Assembly: GCA_050736695.1 (NCBI GenBank)
Contig: JBOHWH010000030.1
Location: 1 to 64,000, forward strand
Reading direction: 5' to 3'
Origin: JBARDN01 sp050736695
GTDB lineage: Bacteria > Desulfobacterota > Binatia > Binatales > Binataceae
DNA length: 64,000 nt
Shown: positions 43,199 through 52,298 of the stretch, piece by piece
How the letters are laid out: the number at the start of each line of letters is the position of its first letter
Numbering within the stretch: position 1 is the stretch's first letter
Position numbers and translations under genes: made by a program
The notes under the pieces: model-generated
Databases searched by the model: none
What the model was told of the DNA's origin: nothing
What the model saw: only the letters and a program-made list of their open reading frames with translations

Positions 43199-43402
43199 TT
43201 GCGCATCCTGCGGGAAGGAACCCTCAACACTTATGCCCGCGTTGGATGTTTTTTGATCGCATTCGCGATGCTCGTTGTTCTTGCCGGCCGCGAGTACACT
43301 TCTTTTTTCAAGAACGCGCTGCCCACCTATCTGGTTCCGCTCTGCGCCTTCTTCGCGGGTTTGATTCTCGCCCGTCAACGGCGCCCGGCAATCGCAGGTT
43401 GA
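43199..43402 (+). CDS. Small two-helix membrane protein, doubtful
   Basis: A 67-residue frame from a TTG start, with two hydrophobic segments (VGCFLIAFAMLVVLAG and YLVPLCAFFAGLILA). No family and no clear ribosome-binding site are seen. It sits between the island and a DUF433 remnant. It may be a genuine small membrane protein or chance. Confidence 0.35.
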   Translation: MRILREGTLNTYARVGCFLIAFAMLVVLAGREYTSFFKNALPTYLVPLCAFFAGLILARQRRPAIAG

Positions 43403-43463
43403 AGGCTCCATTTGCTCGGTATGCGTTGGACGCGCGTTCGCGCCACGCAACGAACCGCACTGG

Positions 43464-43714
43464 CTAAGGCTTCGAGGTCGTCTGGGCGGTCGCCAGTAGA
43501 ATGATCTCCTCGTGCGCGACGGTGCCGGCGGCGTAGGCCATCGCGGCATGGATATCTTCCCATTTCAGGCGGCGATATGCGTCAAGCTTTCGGTTTCTGT
43601 GGCTCGCTTAGCTTGCGCAGGAGTCAGCTCGACCGTGATTCGTGTGCCCTTGATCACGGGCTTGACGATCATCACCTCGGCGTTGATTTCGATCCTGTCA
43701 GTCGTCGCAAGAGG
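43464..43714 (-). pseudogene. Decayed DUF433 antitoxin-like gene
   Basis: Reading the minus strand from 43714 gives DRIEINAEVMIVKPVIKGTR and ITVEL, the DUF433 N-terminal half. It then breaks: one frame continues LLRKLSEPQKPKA and stops, and a second shift restores YRRLKWEDIHAAMAYAAGTV and AHEEIILLA to a stop at 43464. At least two frame breaks and a lost start are seen. DUF433 proteins are antitoxins paired with PIN-like or DUF5615 toxins; no toxin gene is present. Confidence 0.75.
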
Positions 43715-43856
43715 CCCTCATTCGCAGCTATTCCTACCCCCTCGCGAGGGCATTTAATCCGTCCGGGTAGGGAATCCGTATTACATAGTGAGGCCGAATA
43801 GCTTGCGACGTCTGGACAGATCGTGCGTCGCAAACGCGTTCGTGGCACTGTTAATT

Positions 43857-44522
43857 ATGGAAAGACCGTCTCGTTTCCTCTCGTATGGCCGCGCGCGCTT
43901 GATGCTGGTCCTCATGGCAGTGCTCGTGCTGAGCGTGATGCCTGTGCGATTCGCGCGCGGCGCGGATTCCGCCACTGCTGCGACGGAGCTCCAGACGGCG
44001 ACGTTTGCCGGCGGGTGCTTCTGGTGTATGCAGCCCGCGTACGACAAGGTTCCCGGCGTCGTCAAGACGGTGGTCGGATATACGGGAGGCCAGAAAGCGC
44101 ATCCGACGTATGAGGAAGTGAGCTCCGGCACGACAGGCCACGCGGAGTCGATCCAGGTCACCTTCGATCCGAAAAGAGTCACCTATAAGCATCTGCTCGA
44201 CATTTTTTGGCACAACGTTGATCCGACTACGTCCGACCGCGAATTCTGCGACGTCGGCAATCAGTACCGCAGTGAGATTTTCTATCACGACGCCGAGCAG
44301 GAGCATTTGGCAAAAGAGTCAGAGGCCGAGATCGAGAAGACCAAGACCTTCAAGGAACCGATAGTCACGCAGATCGTTCCCGCGACGACGTTTTGGCCCG
44401 CCGAGGATTATCATCAGGATTTTTATCTGAAAAACGCGCTACGCTACCGTTTCTATCGCTACAATTGCGGCCGCGATTCGCGGCTGCGCCAGTTGTGGGG
44501 CGCGGCGAGCGGCGGTCATTAA
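43857..44522 (+). CDS. msrA: Exported peptide-methionine (S)-S-oxide reductase
   Basis: MsrA reduces methionine-S-sulfoxide in oxidised proteins. From ATG 43857 the protein has about 221 residues: a signal segment (LMLVLMAVLVLSVMPVRFARG), then the active site TFAGGCFWCMQPAYD, GYTGGQKAHPTYEEVSSGTTGHAE, HNVDPTTSDREFCDVGNQYRSEIF and TFWPAEDYHQDFYLKN. Most MsrA proteins are cytoplasmic, so this one probably works in the periplasm or is membrane-anchored. An in-frame GTG at 43788 would lengthen it by 23 residues. No msrB is adjacent. Confidence 0.93.
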   Translation: MERPSRFLSYGRARLMLVLMAVLVLSVMPVRFARGADSATAATELQTATFAGGCFWCMQPAYDKVPGVVKTVVGYTGGQKAHPTYEEVSSGTTGHAESIQVTFDPKRVTYKHLLDIFWHNVDPTTSDREFCDVGNQYRSEIFYHDAEQEHLAKESEAEIEKTKTFKEPIVTQIVPATTFWPAEDYHQDFYLKNALRYRFYRYNCGRDSRLRQLWGAASGGH

Positions 44523-44621
44523 TCTGATCGCGCCCGTCTGATCGCGCTTCTTTCGCGCGCTACCCGTTGGCGTTCGGGCCGGTGTAGATTCTGCGGCATC
44601 AGGGAAGCTCGGAGGTTCGCG

Positions 44622-45431
44622 ATGCCGGAATTCGTAAAGCTGGAAACCCCGTCCGAGGGAGTCGCCCTCGTCACGATGACTAATCCCGCGATCAACAATC
44701 ACGGGTCGTGGGTAGCGATCGCGGAACTGGCCGCGTCGATCAAGCAAGCGCGTGAGGCGGGCGCGCGTATCGCCGTGCTGGCATCCGGAGTGCCGGGACA
44801 TTGGTTCGAGCACGCATGGCTGCAGGATCTGGCCGACGGAATCGAGGGCAAGCCGACAACCGCCGAAGGCGCCGCATGGTTTCACGCGCTGACGGAGATC
44901 GGCAAAACCAATGTGGTCACGATCGCCGCGGTCTCGGGCGATTGTTCGGGCGGCGGCGCGGAGCTCGGATGGGCCTGCGATCTGCGGATTGCCGAAGAAC
45001 AGGCGCGCTTCGGCCAGCCCGAAGTGCAGATCGCGCTGACTACTGGAATCGGTGGGACCAGCCGGCTTGCACGCTTGATTGGCCGAACCGTGGCGGCGGA
45101 GATGGTGATGCTCGGGCGGCCGATGACCGCGCGGCGAATCTACGAACTTGGCAGTGTCAATGAAGTCGTACCGGCGGGCAAGTCGGTCCAGACCGCTCTC
45201 GAATGGGCGCGTACTCTCGCCGAGCGGCCAGCCACGGCGCTCGCGACCCTTAAGCAGATTCTGATCGCCAACGACGACTCGAATCTCACCGACGCGCTCG
45301 CGAGCGAGCAGCGTCTGTTTCAATCGGTCGCGACGACGCCCGAGTCGTGCGCGACGATGCGCCAGATTCAGGCCCGCTTCGACCGCGGCGAGAAAATTCG
45401 CGACGTGTACGGAGCGCCGCGCAAGCCCTAG
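44622..45431 (+). CDS. Enoyl-CoA hydratase/isomerase (crotonase) family protein
   Basis: A 269-residue crotonase-fold protein. The oxyanion-hole region reads LASGVPGHWFEHAWLQDL (about residue 55), then SGDCSGGGAELGWACDLRIAEE at about 110, with the family Glu in AELGWACDLRIA. FGQPEVQIALTTGIGGTSRLARLIG provides the second loop. The reaction is not fixed by sequence alone. GGAGG (44610-44614) supports the ATG at 44622. The following MDR gene is on the other strand. Confidence 0.88.
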   Translation: MPEFVKLETPSEGVALVTMTNPAINNHGSWVAIAELAASIKQAREAGARIAVLASGVPGHWFEHAWLQDLADGIEGKPTTAEGAAWFHALTEIGKTNVVTIAAVSGDCSGGGAELGWACDLRIAEEQARFGQPEVQIALTTGIGGTSRLARLIGRTVAAEMVMLGRPMTARRIYELGSVNEVVPAGKSVQTALEWARTLAERPATALATLKQILIANDDSNLTDALASEQRLFQSVATTPESCATMRQIQARFDRGEKIRDVYGAPRKP

Positions 45432-45664
45432 CCCCACCGCAACCAAGCCGCCGCGAACAGCCTCTTACCCTGGAAAGTCACGCTCGCGTAAACGGCTGTC
45501 TCATCGTGCCGAGGACGATTCCTTATCTCCGGCGACGGCGAACCGCGTTTAACATGAGAACCAGGTCGGCAAAAGTAGCGATGATTCTGGACGCTTTTGT
45601 TACATCGGAGCAAGTTCTGTCGCGTCTAATGCAACACTAACTGCCGATCGCGAGACGGTCGCCA

Positions 45665-45694
45665 AAGAAAAAGGGCGACCCCGGTGGGCCGCCC
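45665..45694 (-). terminator. Rho-independent terminator of the MDR gene
   Basis: On the minus strand GGGCGGCCC and GGGGTCGCCC form a GC-rich hairpin with loop ACC (a G and a GT bulge), followed by a T-rich tail (CTTTTTCTTT). It lies 34 bases after the MDR reductase stop. Confidence 0.8.
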
Positions 45695-45728
45695 GATTCG
45701 AAAAATCGCGCGATGCTTCCGATGTGCG

Positions 45729-46754
45729 CTACTGCGGATCGGCGAGCTTCAGCAACTGCTTGCCGAAGTTTGCGCCGGTGAAAAGCCGGATGATCGTCTT
45801 GGGCGCATTCTCCAGCCCGTGCTGCAAGTCGATCTGATTTTTGATCTTACCCTCGGCGAACCACTGCGAGAGTTCGGCGATCGCCTGCGGGTATTTCTGC
45901 GCGAAGTGAAAGACCAGGAAGCCTTCCATCCGGGCGCCGCGGAAAATCAGGTTGAAATAATTCTTCGGCGGATGGCCGCCGACACCCTCGGCCTCGTTGT
46001 ATTGCGAGATCGCGCCGCACAGCACGACTCGCGCGCCGTTGGAGATGCGCGCCAGCGCGAGATCCAGAGTCTCGCCGCCGACATTGTCGAAATAGATGTC
46101 GATCCCCTTGGGGCAATGTTTGGATAGCGCGTCGCCGACCTTTTCGTTCTTGTAATCGATCGCGGCGTCAAAACCGGCCTCTTTGGTAAGCCAGTCACAC
46201 TTCGCGCGCCCGCCCGCGATCCCGACCACGCGGCAACCCTTGATCTTCGCGATCATCCCCGCGACCGAGCCCGTCGCACCCGCCGCGCCCGAGACGACGA
46301 ACGTGTCGCCCGCCTTGGGCATCCCAACCGACAACGTGCCGAAGTACGCGGTCAAGCCGGTGGTGCCGAGGAGCGAGAGGGCCAGGATCGGATCGGTCCC
46401 GGCCGGGAGCTTTTGCATCCCGAAAATCCCCTCACCCTCGCTGACGGTGTAGTCCTCCCATCCGAGCAGCCCCTGAATAAGGTCGTCCTTGGCGAAGCCG
46501 GGCCGTTTGGATGCGATGATCTGTCCGACTGCGCCAGCGCGCATCGGTTGTCCGAGCGGGATTGCGGGCATATACGTGTCCATCGACATCCAGCCGCGCT
46601 GCGTGGGGTCGAATGAGAAGGCAAGGTTGCGCACCAGGACTTGGCCGTCCTTGAGGTCGGGCACTGCGGTTTCATTCCATTTGAAATCGCTCTCCTTGAT
46701 CATTCCTTGGGGCCGCGCTGCGATAATCCATCTGCGATTCTTGAGTTCCGGCAT
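45729..46754 (-). CDS. NADP-dependent oxidoreductase, zinc-free MDR (PTGR/LTB4-DH type)
   Basis: A 341-residue medium-chain reductase from ATG 46754 (MPELKNRRWIIAARPQG). The longer frame upstream has no family match. Motifs are FSFDPTQRGWM, the cofactor site VVSGAAGATGSVAGMIAKIKG at about 150, GFDAAIDYKNE, FDNVGGETLD and ARISNGARVVLCGAISQYN. There are no zinc-binding cysteine or histidine ligands, as in curcumin reductase, prostaglandin reductase and YncB-like enzymes. The likely role is reduction of alpha,beta-unsaturated ketones or aldehydes with NADPH. It is monocistronic with its own terminator. Confidence 0.92.
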   Translation of the reverse strand: MPELKNRRWIIAARPQGMIKESDFKWNETAVPDLKDGQVLVRNLAFSFDPTQRGWMSMDTYMPAIPLGQPMRAGAVGQIIASKRPGFAKDDLIQGLLGWEDYTVSEGEGIFGMQKLPAGTDPILALSLLGTTGLTAYFGTLSVGMPKAGDTFVVSGAAGATGSVAGMIAKIKGCRVVGIAGGRAKCDWLTKEAGFDAAIDYKNEKVGDALSKHCPKGIDIYFDNVGGETLDLALARISNGARVVLCGAISQYNEAEGVGGHPPKNYFNLIFRGARMEGFLVFHFAQKYPQAIAELSQWFAEGKIKNQIDLQHGLENAPKTIIRLFTGANFGKQLLKLADPQ

Positions 46755-46959
46755 GTCGAATTCCTTAAAATTCCGCTTGATCGATATTGGGATTGCTTCA
46801 GTCCGGCATTTATCCGATAGACGGTACTCATACAAGCATTCGGAGCCCGCGCGATATGGGTGCTCTGGGTAAACTGGGCGCGGGATCCATGATAGGGTTG
46901 CGCGGATAACGGCTGCGCGCGGCCCAATCTCATGACCGCGCGAGCCGCGAGGAAGCACG

Positions 46960-47805
46960 GTGGCAGCGAAACCAAAGTCTGGCAAAAAGCATCCGATCGG
47001 GCGCAAGCGCGGCGCCCCGGGCGGCAAGGCGGCGGATGCGACAATCGGCGCGCGCAGAGGCGGGATCGCGTCGCGGCGGCAGGCGGCGGATTCGTTTGCG
47101 GTGAAGATTGCGGGGACGCGCACCTATATTGCCTATGCGATTCTGCTCGCGCTTGCCGCGCTGGTGATCGCGATGCTCTATGCCGCCGCGCCCGCGCGCG
47201 CTCAGTCCGCGGCGCCGCCGGTCGCCGCGGCAGTACCGGCGGGCGATCCGATGACGGCGGTCAAAGGCGTGGTCAATGAAGCGATTGCCGTGTTCCGAAA
47301 TCAGCAGATCTCCCAGACCGATCGGATGACGCAATTGCGCGCGATCGCGGAGGCGCACATCGATTTTGCCAGCATGGCGCGTTCGTCGGTGGGGTATCAT
47401 TGGCGCGCGCTGACGCCCGAGCAGCAGGCGCAGTTCATTCCGCTATTCACGAAATTTATCGAAGACGTGGTGCTGTCGCGAATCCAGTCCTACTCGGTGC
47501 AAAAAATCCAGTCGCAACTGCAATCGACCACGATTGACTTCATTCGCCAGCAGACCAACGGGAGCGACGCGCAGGTGTACAGCACCGTGGTGACACAGGA
47601 TCGGCCCGACCCACTCAAGGTCAACTACATGCTGCGGCAGATGAACGGCCAGTGGATGATTTACGACATCACGGTCGATGCGATCAGCGTAATCGCGAAC
47701 TATCGCAATCAGTTCAACCGGGTGATCAATAACGACGGCTACGACAAGCTGGTCACTATCCTGCGGCAGAAGTCGCAGTCGCTGGGAAGCTCACTCAGCC
47801 AATAG
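46960..47805 (+). CDS. MlaC/Ttg2D-family phospholipid-binding protein
   Basis: A 281-residue protein from a GTG at 46960. The first 47 residues are basic and cytoplasmic, followed by a membrane or signal segment (TYIAYAILLALAALVIAMLYAAAPARA). The Ttg2 fold follows: PMTAVKGVVNEAIAVF, RAIAEAHIDFASMARSSVGYHWRALTPEQQ, FTKFIEDVVLSRI, and VNYMLRQMNGQWMIYDITVDAISVIANYRNQF. MlaC carries phospholipid between outer and inner membrane. The basic N-terminal extension is unusual and suggests either a later start or a retained anchor. MlaABDEF partners are not in the window. Confidence 0.88.
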   Translation: MAAKPKSGKKHPIGRKRGAPGGKAADATIGARRGGIASRRQAADSFAVKIAGTRTYIAYAILLALAALVIAMLYAAAPARAQSAAPPVAAAVPAGDPMTAVKGVVNEAIAVFRNQQISQTDRMTQLRAIAEAHIDFASMARSSVGYHWRALTPEQQAQFIPLFTKFIEDVVLSRIQSYSVQKIQSQLQSTTIDFIRQQTNGSDAQVYSTVVTQDRPDPLKVNYMLRQMNGQWMIYDITVDAISVIANYRNQFNRVINNDGYDKLVTILRQKSQSLGSSLSQ

Positions 47806-47811
47806 CCGCAT

Positions 47812-48360
47812 ATGATCCTTAAGATTGCGCGCCTTGGCTTTCCTTCGATTAGAACCGTTGCACAGGCGGTGCCGATCGAGCAAATCGCGACTGTGCAATT
47901 CCAGCGCCTCGTCGACGACATGGTCGAGACGATGCACGAATATCACGGTGTCGGGGTCGCCGCCCCGCAGGTGCATCTGCCGATCCAGCTGGCGGTCCTC
48001 GAAGTCGAAAACCATCCGCGTTACCCCGATATGCCGCCGGTTCCGCTGACGGTGCTGATCAATCCTGTCGTCACGATCGTGAATCGCGCGCCGATCGAGG
48101 AATGGGAGGGATGCTTAAGTATCCCGGACCTGCGCGGGTTGGTCCCTCGATTCAGCGAGGTCCATGTGAGAGCGCTCGGCCGCGACGCCGAACCGTTGGA
48201 CTTTGTCGCTCGCGACTTTCACGCTCGAGTAGTCCAGCACGAGACCGATCATTTAAAGGGCGAGGTCTATCTGGATCGGATGCCCGATCTGCGCCAGTTG
48301 GGATTTCTGGAAGAATGGCAGCGCTTCCTGATGCCGCGAAGCAAACCAACTGAAGAGTAA
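47812..48360 (+). CDS. def: Peptide deformylase
   Basis: A 182-residue Fe/Zn enzyme removing the formyl group from nascent N-terminal methionine. All three motifs are present: GVGVAAPQV (motif 1, about residue 45), EGCLSIP (motif 2, Cys ligand) and QHETDHLKG (motif 3, HExxH-type). The ATG follows the MlaC gene by 6 bases. A strong terminator follows the stop. fmt is not adjacent. Confidence 0.95.
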   Translation: MILKIARLGFPSIRTVAQAVPIEQIATVQFQRLVDDMVETMHEYHGVGVAAPQVHLPIQLAVLEVENHPRYPDMPPVPLTVLINPVVTIVNRAPIEEWEGCLSIPDLRGLVPRFSEVHVRALGRDAEPLDFVARDFHARVVQHETDHLKGEVYLDRMPDLRQLGFLEEWQRFLMPRSKPTEE

Positions 48361-48427
48361 CCGCGGATTTCGCAGATTTCACGGATTTAGATTTTCATAA
48401 TCTGTGAAATCCGCGGTTTCTTTTTTA
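48361..48427 (+). terminator. Long-stem terminator after def
   Basis: CGCGGATTTC-x-CAGATT (about 48363-48379) pairs with AATCTG-x-GAAATCCGCG (about 48399-48415) in a 17-bp stem with one mismatch, followed by TTTCTTTTTT. It overlaps the 3' end of the convergent coiled-coil gene. Confidence 0.82.
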
Positions 48428-48718
48428 CTTGGGCGGATAGGGCAGGTTGGGCGGCAGCTTACCGGTCGCTTTGACAGTGCCGATCGCCTTGCGCAGCTCG
48501 TCGTTCTGAGCGGCGAGATTTTGCTCCTCGGACTGGACGTTGGCGAGCTGGCCCTTGAGCTGGGTGTTCTGATCGCGGAGCTCGTTTATCTGCTGATTGA
48601 GCGCGGTTATCTGCTGCTGTATCTCGTCGTGCGCGGCGCGATTATGCCCCGCCCATATGTAGAACAGAATTGCCGCTACGATCGCGACTATGACCGCGCC
48701 CGCTAATGCCTTGCCCAT
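48425..48718 (-). CDS. Membrane-anchored coiled-coil protein
   Basis: A 97-residue protein with one N-terminal membrane segment (ALAGAVIVAIVAAILFYIW). A Gln/Glu-rich coiled coil follows (ITALNQQINELRDQNTQLKGQLANV), with a proline-rich tail. It resembles FtsB- or DivIC-sized proteins in layout but lacks their diagnostic residues, so I do not name it. It is convergent with def, and the def terminator T-run overlaps its last codons. Confidence 0.7.
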   Translation of the reverse strand: MGKALAGAVIVAIVAAILFYIWAGHNRAAHDEIQQQITALNQQINELRDQNTQLKGQLANVQSEEQNLAAQNDELRKAIGTVKATGKLPPNLPYPPK

Positions 48719-49035
48719 CGCGCTCCCGCCCCTGGAAGATCGATTCGATACCTGACGGGATCAAGAATAAATGAGCCCAGACGAAACATAAAGCTCGGCG
48801 ATTGCGCGAGGGCTACGATAGTCATGCACTGGGACCTTATTCGCCATTTCAAGAAACCGAAAGCCGAGACATCAGCCCGCCGGCCTCGAATTGACTTCCG
48901 ACGCCGCACATTCCTACAATGCCGATGGATTTCGCGGCCTGAATGGAGCGCGGGTTCGGGAAGCTGAAGCGTGATAATCTCCGCCCGCGTCCACGATCCC
49001 TGCCAGACGCGTCAGCGCGGGTAAAATATAGCTAA
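48719..49035. other. 317-bp intergenic region
   Basis: No convincing gene is seen. It separates the divergent coiled-coil and ABC-transporter genes. A TAAAAT/ATAGCT A/T-rich patch at about 49022-49034 may carry the -10 element of the ABC operon. A 68-codon minus-strand open frame lacks any family pattern. Confidence 0.45.
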
Positions 49036-49989
49036 ATGATAGAGGTTCAAGGTCTTACCAAATACTTCGGCGCGACGCGCGCGGTAAATCAAGTCTCGTT
49101 CAAGGTCGAAAAGGGCGAGATTATCGGTCTGCTCGGCCCCAACGGCTCGGGCAAAACCACCATCATGCGAATCCTGACCGGGTTCTTCCCGGCCACCTCA
49201 GGGCGCGCGATGATCGGCGGGATCGATATAGCCGAGCATTCGATCGAGACTCGGCGCATGATCGGATATCTGCCCGAAAACATGGTCCTGTACCCTGATC
49301 TGACCGTCACGGCGTTGCTGGAATTTGCGGCGCGCGTGCGCGGCCTCGATGCGAAAACCACCCGCGAGCGAATAGAATTTTCAGTCAGAACCTGCGGCCT
49401 GGCAGAGGTGCGTCACAAGTTAATCGGCAAACTTTCCAAAGGGTACCGCCAGCGCGTTGGCATTGCGCAGGCGGTGCTGCCGGACCCGGAGGTACTGATT
49501 CTCGATGAACCGACGGTTGGGCTCGATCCGCGCCAGGTGGTGGAGATTCGCGACCTGATCCGCTCGCTTGCCGGCCGTTCCACGGTGCTCCTCTCCACGC
49601 ACATCCTGCCCGAGGTCACCATGACGTGCCGGCGCGTGGTGATCATCGACCGCGGCAATATCGTCGCCCAGGACACGCCCGAAGAGTTGACCGCCAAGCT
49701 GCAGGGGAGCGACCAGACCCTGCTGACGGTCGCCGGTCCTGCCGATCAGATCCAGACCGTGCTGAGCGCGGTTCCCAACGTCGAGCGGCTCGAGCAGCGG
49801 CCCGCCGAGACCGGACAGCAGGGCACGTGCAGCTTTATCGCGTTCTCGAACGGCCACGGCGACGAGGTTCGCGGCGCGCTCGCGGCGGCGGTGGTCCAGC
49901 ACGGATGGAGCCTCCTGGAGATCAAGCCGATGGCGCTGTCGCTCGAGGATCTGTTCATGCGCCTGGTCACCAAGGAAGATCGGGTCTAG
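49036..49989 (+). CDS. ABC transporter ATP-binding protein (GldA-like)
   Basis: A 317-residue ATPase. Motifs: MIEVQGLTKYFGATRAVNQVSF, Walker A GLLGPNGSGKTTIMRIL, Q-loop YLPENMVLYPDL, signature LSKGYRQRVGIAQA, Walker B VLILDEPTVGLD and the H-loop STHILPE. About 80 extra C-terminal residues form the accessory domain of the GldA/NatA type. It starts an operon with a permease, a GldG-like protein and a DUF4340 protein. In Bacteroidetes the Gld ABC proteins are tied to gliding; in other phyla the role is unknown. Confidence 0.94.
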   Translation: MIEVQGLTKYFGATRAVNQVSFKVEKGEIIGLLGPNGSGKTTIMRILTGFFPATSGRAMIGGIDIAEHSIETRRMIGYLPENMVLYPDLTVTALLEFAARVRGLDAKTTRERIEFSVRTCGLAEVRHKLIGKLSKGYRQRVGIAQAVLPDPEVLILDEPTVGLDPRQVVEIRDLIRSLAGRSTVLLSTHILPEVTMTCRRVVIIDRGNIVAQDTPEELTAKLQGSDQTLLTVAGPADQIQTVLSAVPNVERLEQRPAETGQQGTCSFIAFSNGHGDEVRGALAAAVVQHGWSLLEIKPMALSLEDLFMRLVTKEDRV

Positions 49990-50046
49990 GAAATGAAGCT
50001 CGGATTTAACGATCGGGCCGTTGTCGGCCCCTGTTTGAGGTAATCG

Positions 50047-50883
50047 ATGTCCAACGGCGCAGCCACACTCGATGCTGTCAGGCCGGCGTCCGAAGCCGGG
50101 CGGCTGGCGGCGGCTGGAACGCGTACCGGCTTTTCACCCTCACGGATGATCGCGGTGATGCGCAAGGAATTGCGTTCGTACTTCGCGTTTCCTCTGGTCT
50201 ATATCGTCGCGGGCGTGTTCACGCTGTTCGCGGGACTCCGCGCGTGGAGCGATCTTAATTTTTTCGAGACGATGGCGTTTGCGCGCGACATTATCCAGAA
50301 CTACTGGCAGTTGCTGTTCTCGGATATCAGGCAGGTGCTGTGGCTGACCCTGCCGTTCATCACGATGCGATCGTTCGCGGAGGAGCGCAAACTCGGAACC
50401 ATCGAGTTGTTATACACCTATCCAATCCGCGACGGCGAAATTCTGGGCGGGAAATACCTGGCGTCGCTTGTGATCTTCCTCATGATGCTCGGGTTCACTC
50501 TGCTCTATCCGGCATATGTGTACTGGATACATTCGTTTCCGCTGTTTCCGCTGCTGGCGGGATACGTGGGGCTCTTGCTGATCGGCAGCGCGTTCCTGGC
50601 CTTTGGAGTGTTCGTATCTTCGCTGTGCGAGAGCCAGGTCGTTGCCGGTGTGGCAACGCTGGTCGGCCTTTTGCTGCTGTGGGTGCTGAACTGGAACGAA
50701 GCCGCGTTCCAGTCTTCATGGCTCAATACATTGCGCGCGTTTTCGATGTTCGATCAATTCGATACTTTCGCCAAGGGAGTAATTGATATCGATCACGTTA
50801 CTTATTTCGTGTTCTTCATAGTATTTTTCCTGTTTCTGACCATGCGTTCGATGGAGGCGCGCAAGTGGACCGGCCGGAGGTAA
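50047..50883 (+). CDS. ABC transporter permease (GldF-like)
   Basis: A 278-residue protein with an N-terminal cytoplasmic region and six hydrophobic segments. The first (FAFPLVYIVAGVFTLFAGL) begins with the pattern MIAVMRKELRSYF typical of ABC-2 permeases. The loop SDIRQVLWLTLPFITMRSFAEERKLGTIELL is the classical ABC-2 core. Its last 19 bases overlap the next gene, indicating coupled translation. It pairs with the GldA-like ATPase 57 bases upstream. Confidence 0.9.
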   Translation: MSNGAATLDAVRPASEAGRLAAAGTRTGFSPSRMIAVMRKELRSYFAFPLVYIVAGVFTLFAGLRAWSDLNFFETMAFARDIIQNYWQLLFSDIRQVLWLTLPFITMRSFAEERKLGTIELLYTYPIRDGEILGGKYLASLVIFLMMLGFTLLYPAYVYWIHSFPLFPLLAGYVGLLLIGSAFLAFGVFVSSLCESQVVAGVATLVGLLLLWVLNWNEAAFQSSWLNTLRAFSMFDQFDTFAKGVIDIDHVTYFVFFIVFFLFLTMRSMEARKWTGRR

Positions 50884-52298
50884 AAGCGCAGCCCGAGACG
50901 CATGGTTCGATATGGCGCAGCTACGCCATATTGATTTACACGGTCATCGCATTGGCGGCGGTGCTGATCCTGCTCAACATGATCATCACCGAGCATAACG
51001 TGCGCTTCGATCTGACTCCCAACAAGCAATACTCACTGTCGGATTTTGATAAGCGCGTGCTCGGCGACCTTACCCATCCGGTCAAAGTGATGGCGTTCGT
51101 GCGCACCGAAGATCCGGCCTACCTGGAACTTCAGGACCTGCTGTTTCAGGCCGCGGCGTTCAGCCCGCGGATTACCTATCAGGTGATCGACGTGAACAAG
51201 GCGCCGGGACTGGCGCATCAGTACGGGGTATCGAATTACGGCGAAGTGGTGGTTGAGTCGCAAGGCCGCCGGCGCGATTTCGATAACGCCCGCTCCGAAT
51301 TGCTGATTCCCGCGGTCCTGCAAATCTCGCAGGCCGAGGCCAAGCATATCTACTTCACCATCGGCCACGGCGAACGCGATTTGTATGATACCGATCGCAC
51401 CAATGGCTATTCGCAATGGCGTAATTTGCTCGAACAGAATAACTACCAGGTTGACAACGTCTCGCTGTTCGCCGGCGGGGTGCCTGACGACTGCAAGGTG
51501 CTGGTGTCGCTCGGGCCGCGCAAGGACTTTCTGCCGGAGGAACTTGCCGAGCTTTCAAAGTACCTGGCCAGGGGCGGCCACTTCATCGCGTTTATCGATC
51601 CTTACGGTTCGCCGAGCCTGGTTAAATACCTGCAGCAATACGGCTTGAGTTTCACCGATCGGGTGGTCGTCGATCCCGCATACCGGTTGACCGCCGGCGA
51701 AATTCTGACCACGCAGATCCCACTGCGCTCCGAAGACAACGCGATCAGCCGCGCGATGGCGGCGCCCGCGGTGTTCTCGCTCGCGCGTGGAGTCGATATA
51801 ACCCTCAAGGTCGGAGCCCCCGCTCCTGATGGCTTGCAGGTTGCGCAGGAGAGCGAGTTTCTGCGTTCATCGCATGAAAGCTGGGCTTCGGGGGACGCCA
51901 AGACGCTGACCACCGGAATCACCGAGTTTCAGAGCCCGCGCGACGTCAAGGGACCGATACCTGTCGGCTCGGAAATCGATTTCACCCCCGTGGCTAAACC
52001 GCATATCCCCCTAATTGACATGACGCGGCTGGTCGGATTTGGAAGCTCGGGGTTTCCGTCGAACCAGTTTATCGAGATGCTCGGGAATCGCGATCTTGCG
52101 GTTAGTCTGGTTAACGAAATGGCCGGAGATGAAATGCTGATCGTGAGCCGCGAACAACTCAACAAAGCCGAGACCGCGGGCTTCTATGTTTCCAATCGAC
52201 AAGCTAATTTGTTGGCCTATCTGGCAGCCGGGCTCGAGACGCTGCTGCTGATGATGATCGCGATCGCCGTCTTCGTGCGCCGGAGGTTCTTCGCGTGA
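50865..52298 (+). CDS. GldG-like auxiliary ABC-transporter protein
   Basis: A 477-residue protein with an N-terminal membrane helix (YAILIYTVIALAAVLILLNMIITE), a GldG-type periplasmic region (FDLTPNKQYSLSD, TIGHGERDLYD, HFIAFIDPYGSPSLV) and a C-terminal membrane helix (LAAGLETLLLMMIAIAVFVRRRFF). In Gld systems GldG and GldF together form the membrane part. The start is GTG 50865 within the preceding gene. The following DUF4340 gene overlaps by 4 bases. Confidence 0.85.
   Translation: MDRPEVKAQPETHGSIWRSYAILIYTVIALAAVLILLNMIITEHNVRFDLTPNKQYSLSDFDKRVLGDLTHPVKVMAFVRTEDPAYLELQDLLFQAAAFSPRITYQVIDVNKAPGLAHQYGVSNYGEVVVESQGRRRDFDNARSELLIPAVLQISQAEAKHIYFTIGHGERDLYDTDRTNGYSQWRNLLEQNNYQVDNVSLFAGGVPDDCKVLVSLGPRKDFLPEELAELSKYLARGGHFIAFIDPYGSPSLVKYLQQYGLSFTDRVVVDPAYRLTAGEILTTQIPLRSEDNAISRAMAAPAVFSLARGVDITLKVGAPAPDGLQVAQESEFLRSSHESWASGDAKTLTTGITEFQSPRDVKGPIPVGSEIDFTPVAKPHIPLIDMTRLVGFGSSGFPSNQFIEMLGNRDLAVSLVNEMAGDEMLIVSREQLNKAETAGFYVSNRQANLLAYLAAGLETLLLMMIAIAVFVRRRFFA

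Noticed and set aside
37796..43200. Search for an att direct repeat of the tRNA-Glu 3' end at the island's right edge
   Set aside because: No copy of the T-arm/acceptor sequence was found by eye around 43100-43800, and there is no integrase gene.
43738..43752. Palindrome CCCTCGCGAGGG
   Set aside because: It has no loop and no T-run. It is a chance palindrome at this GC content rather than a terminator.
45432..45664. Small minus-strand frame ending in VTFQGKRLFAAAWLRWG
   Set aside because: The tail looks protein-like, but it is too short and without a recognised family or ribosome-binding site, so it was not annotated.
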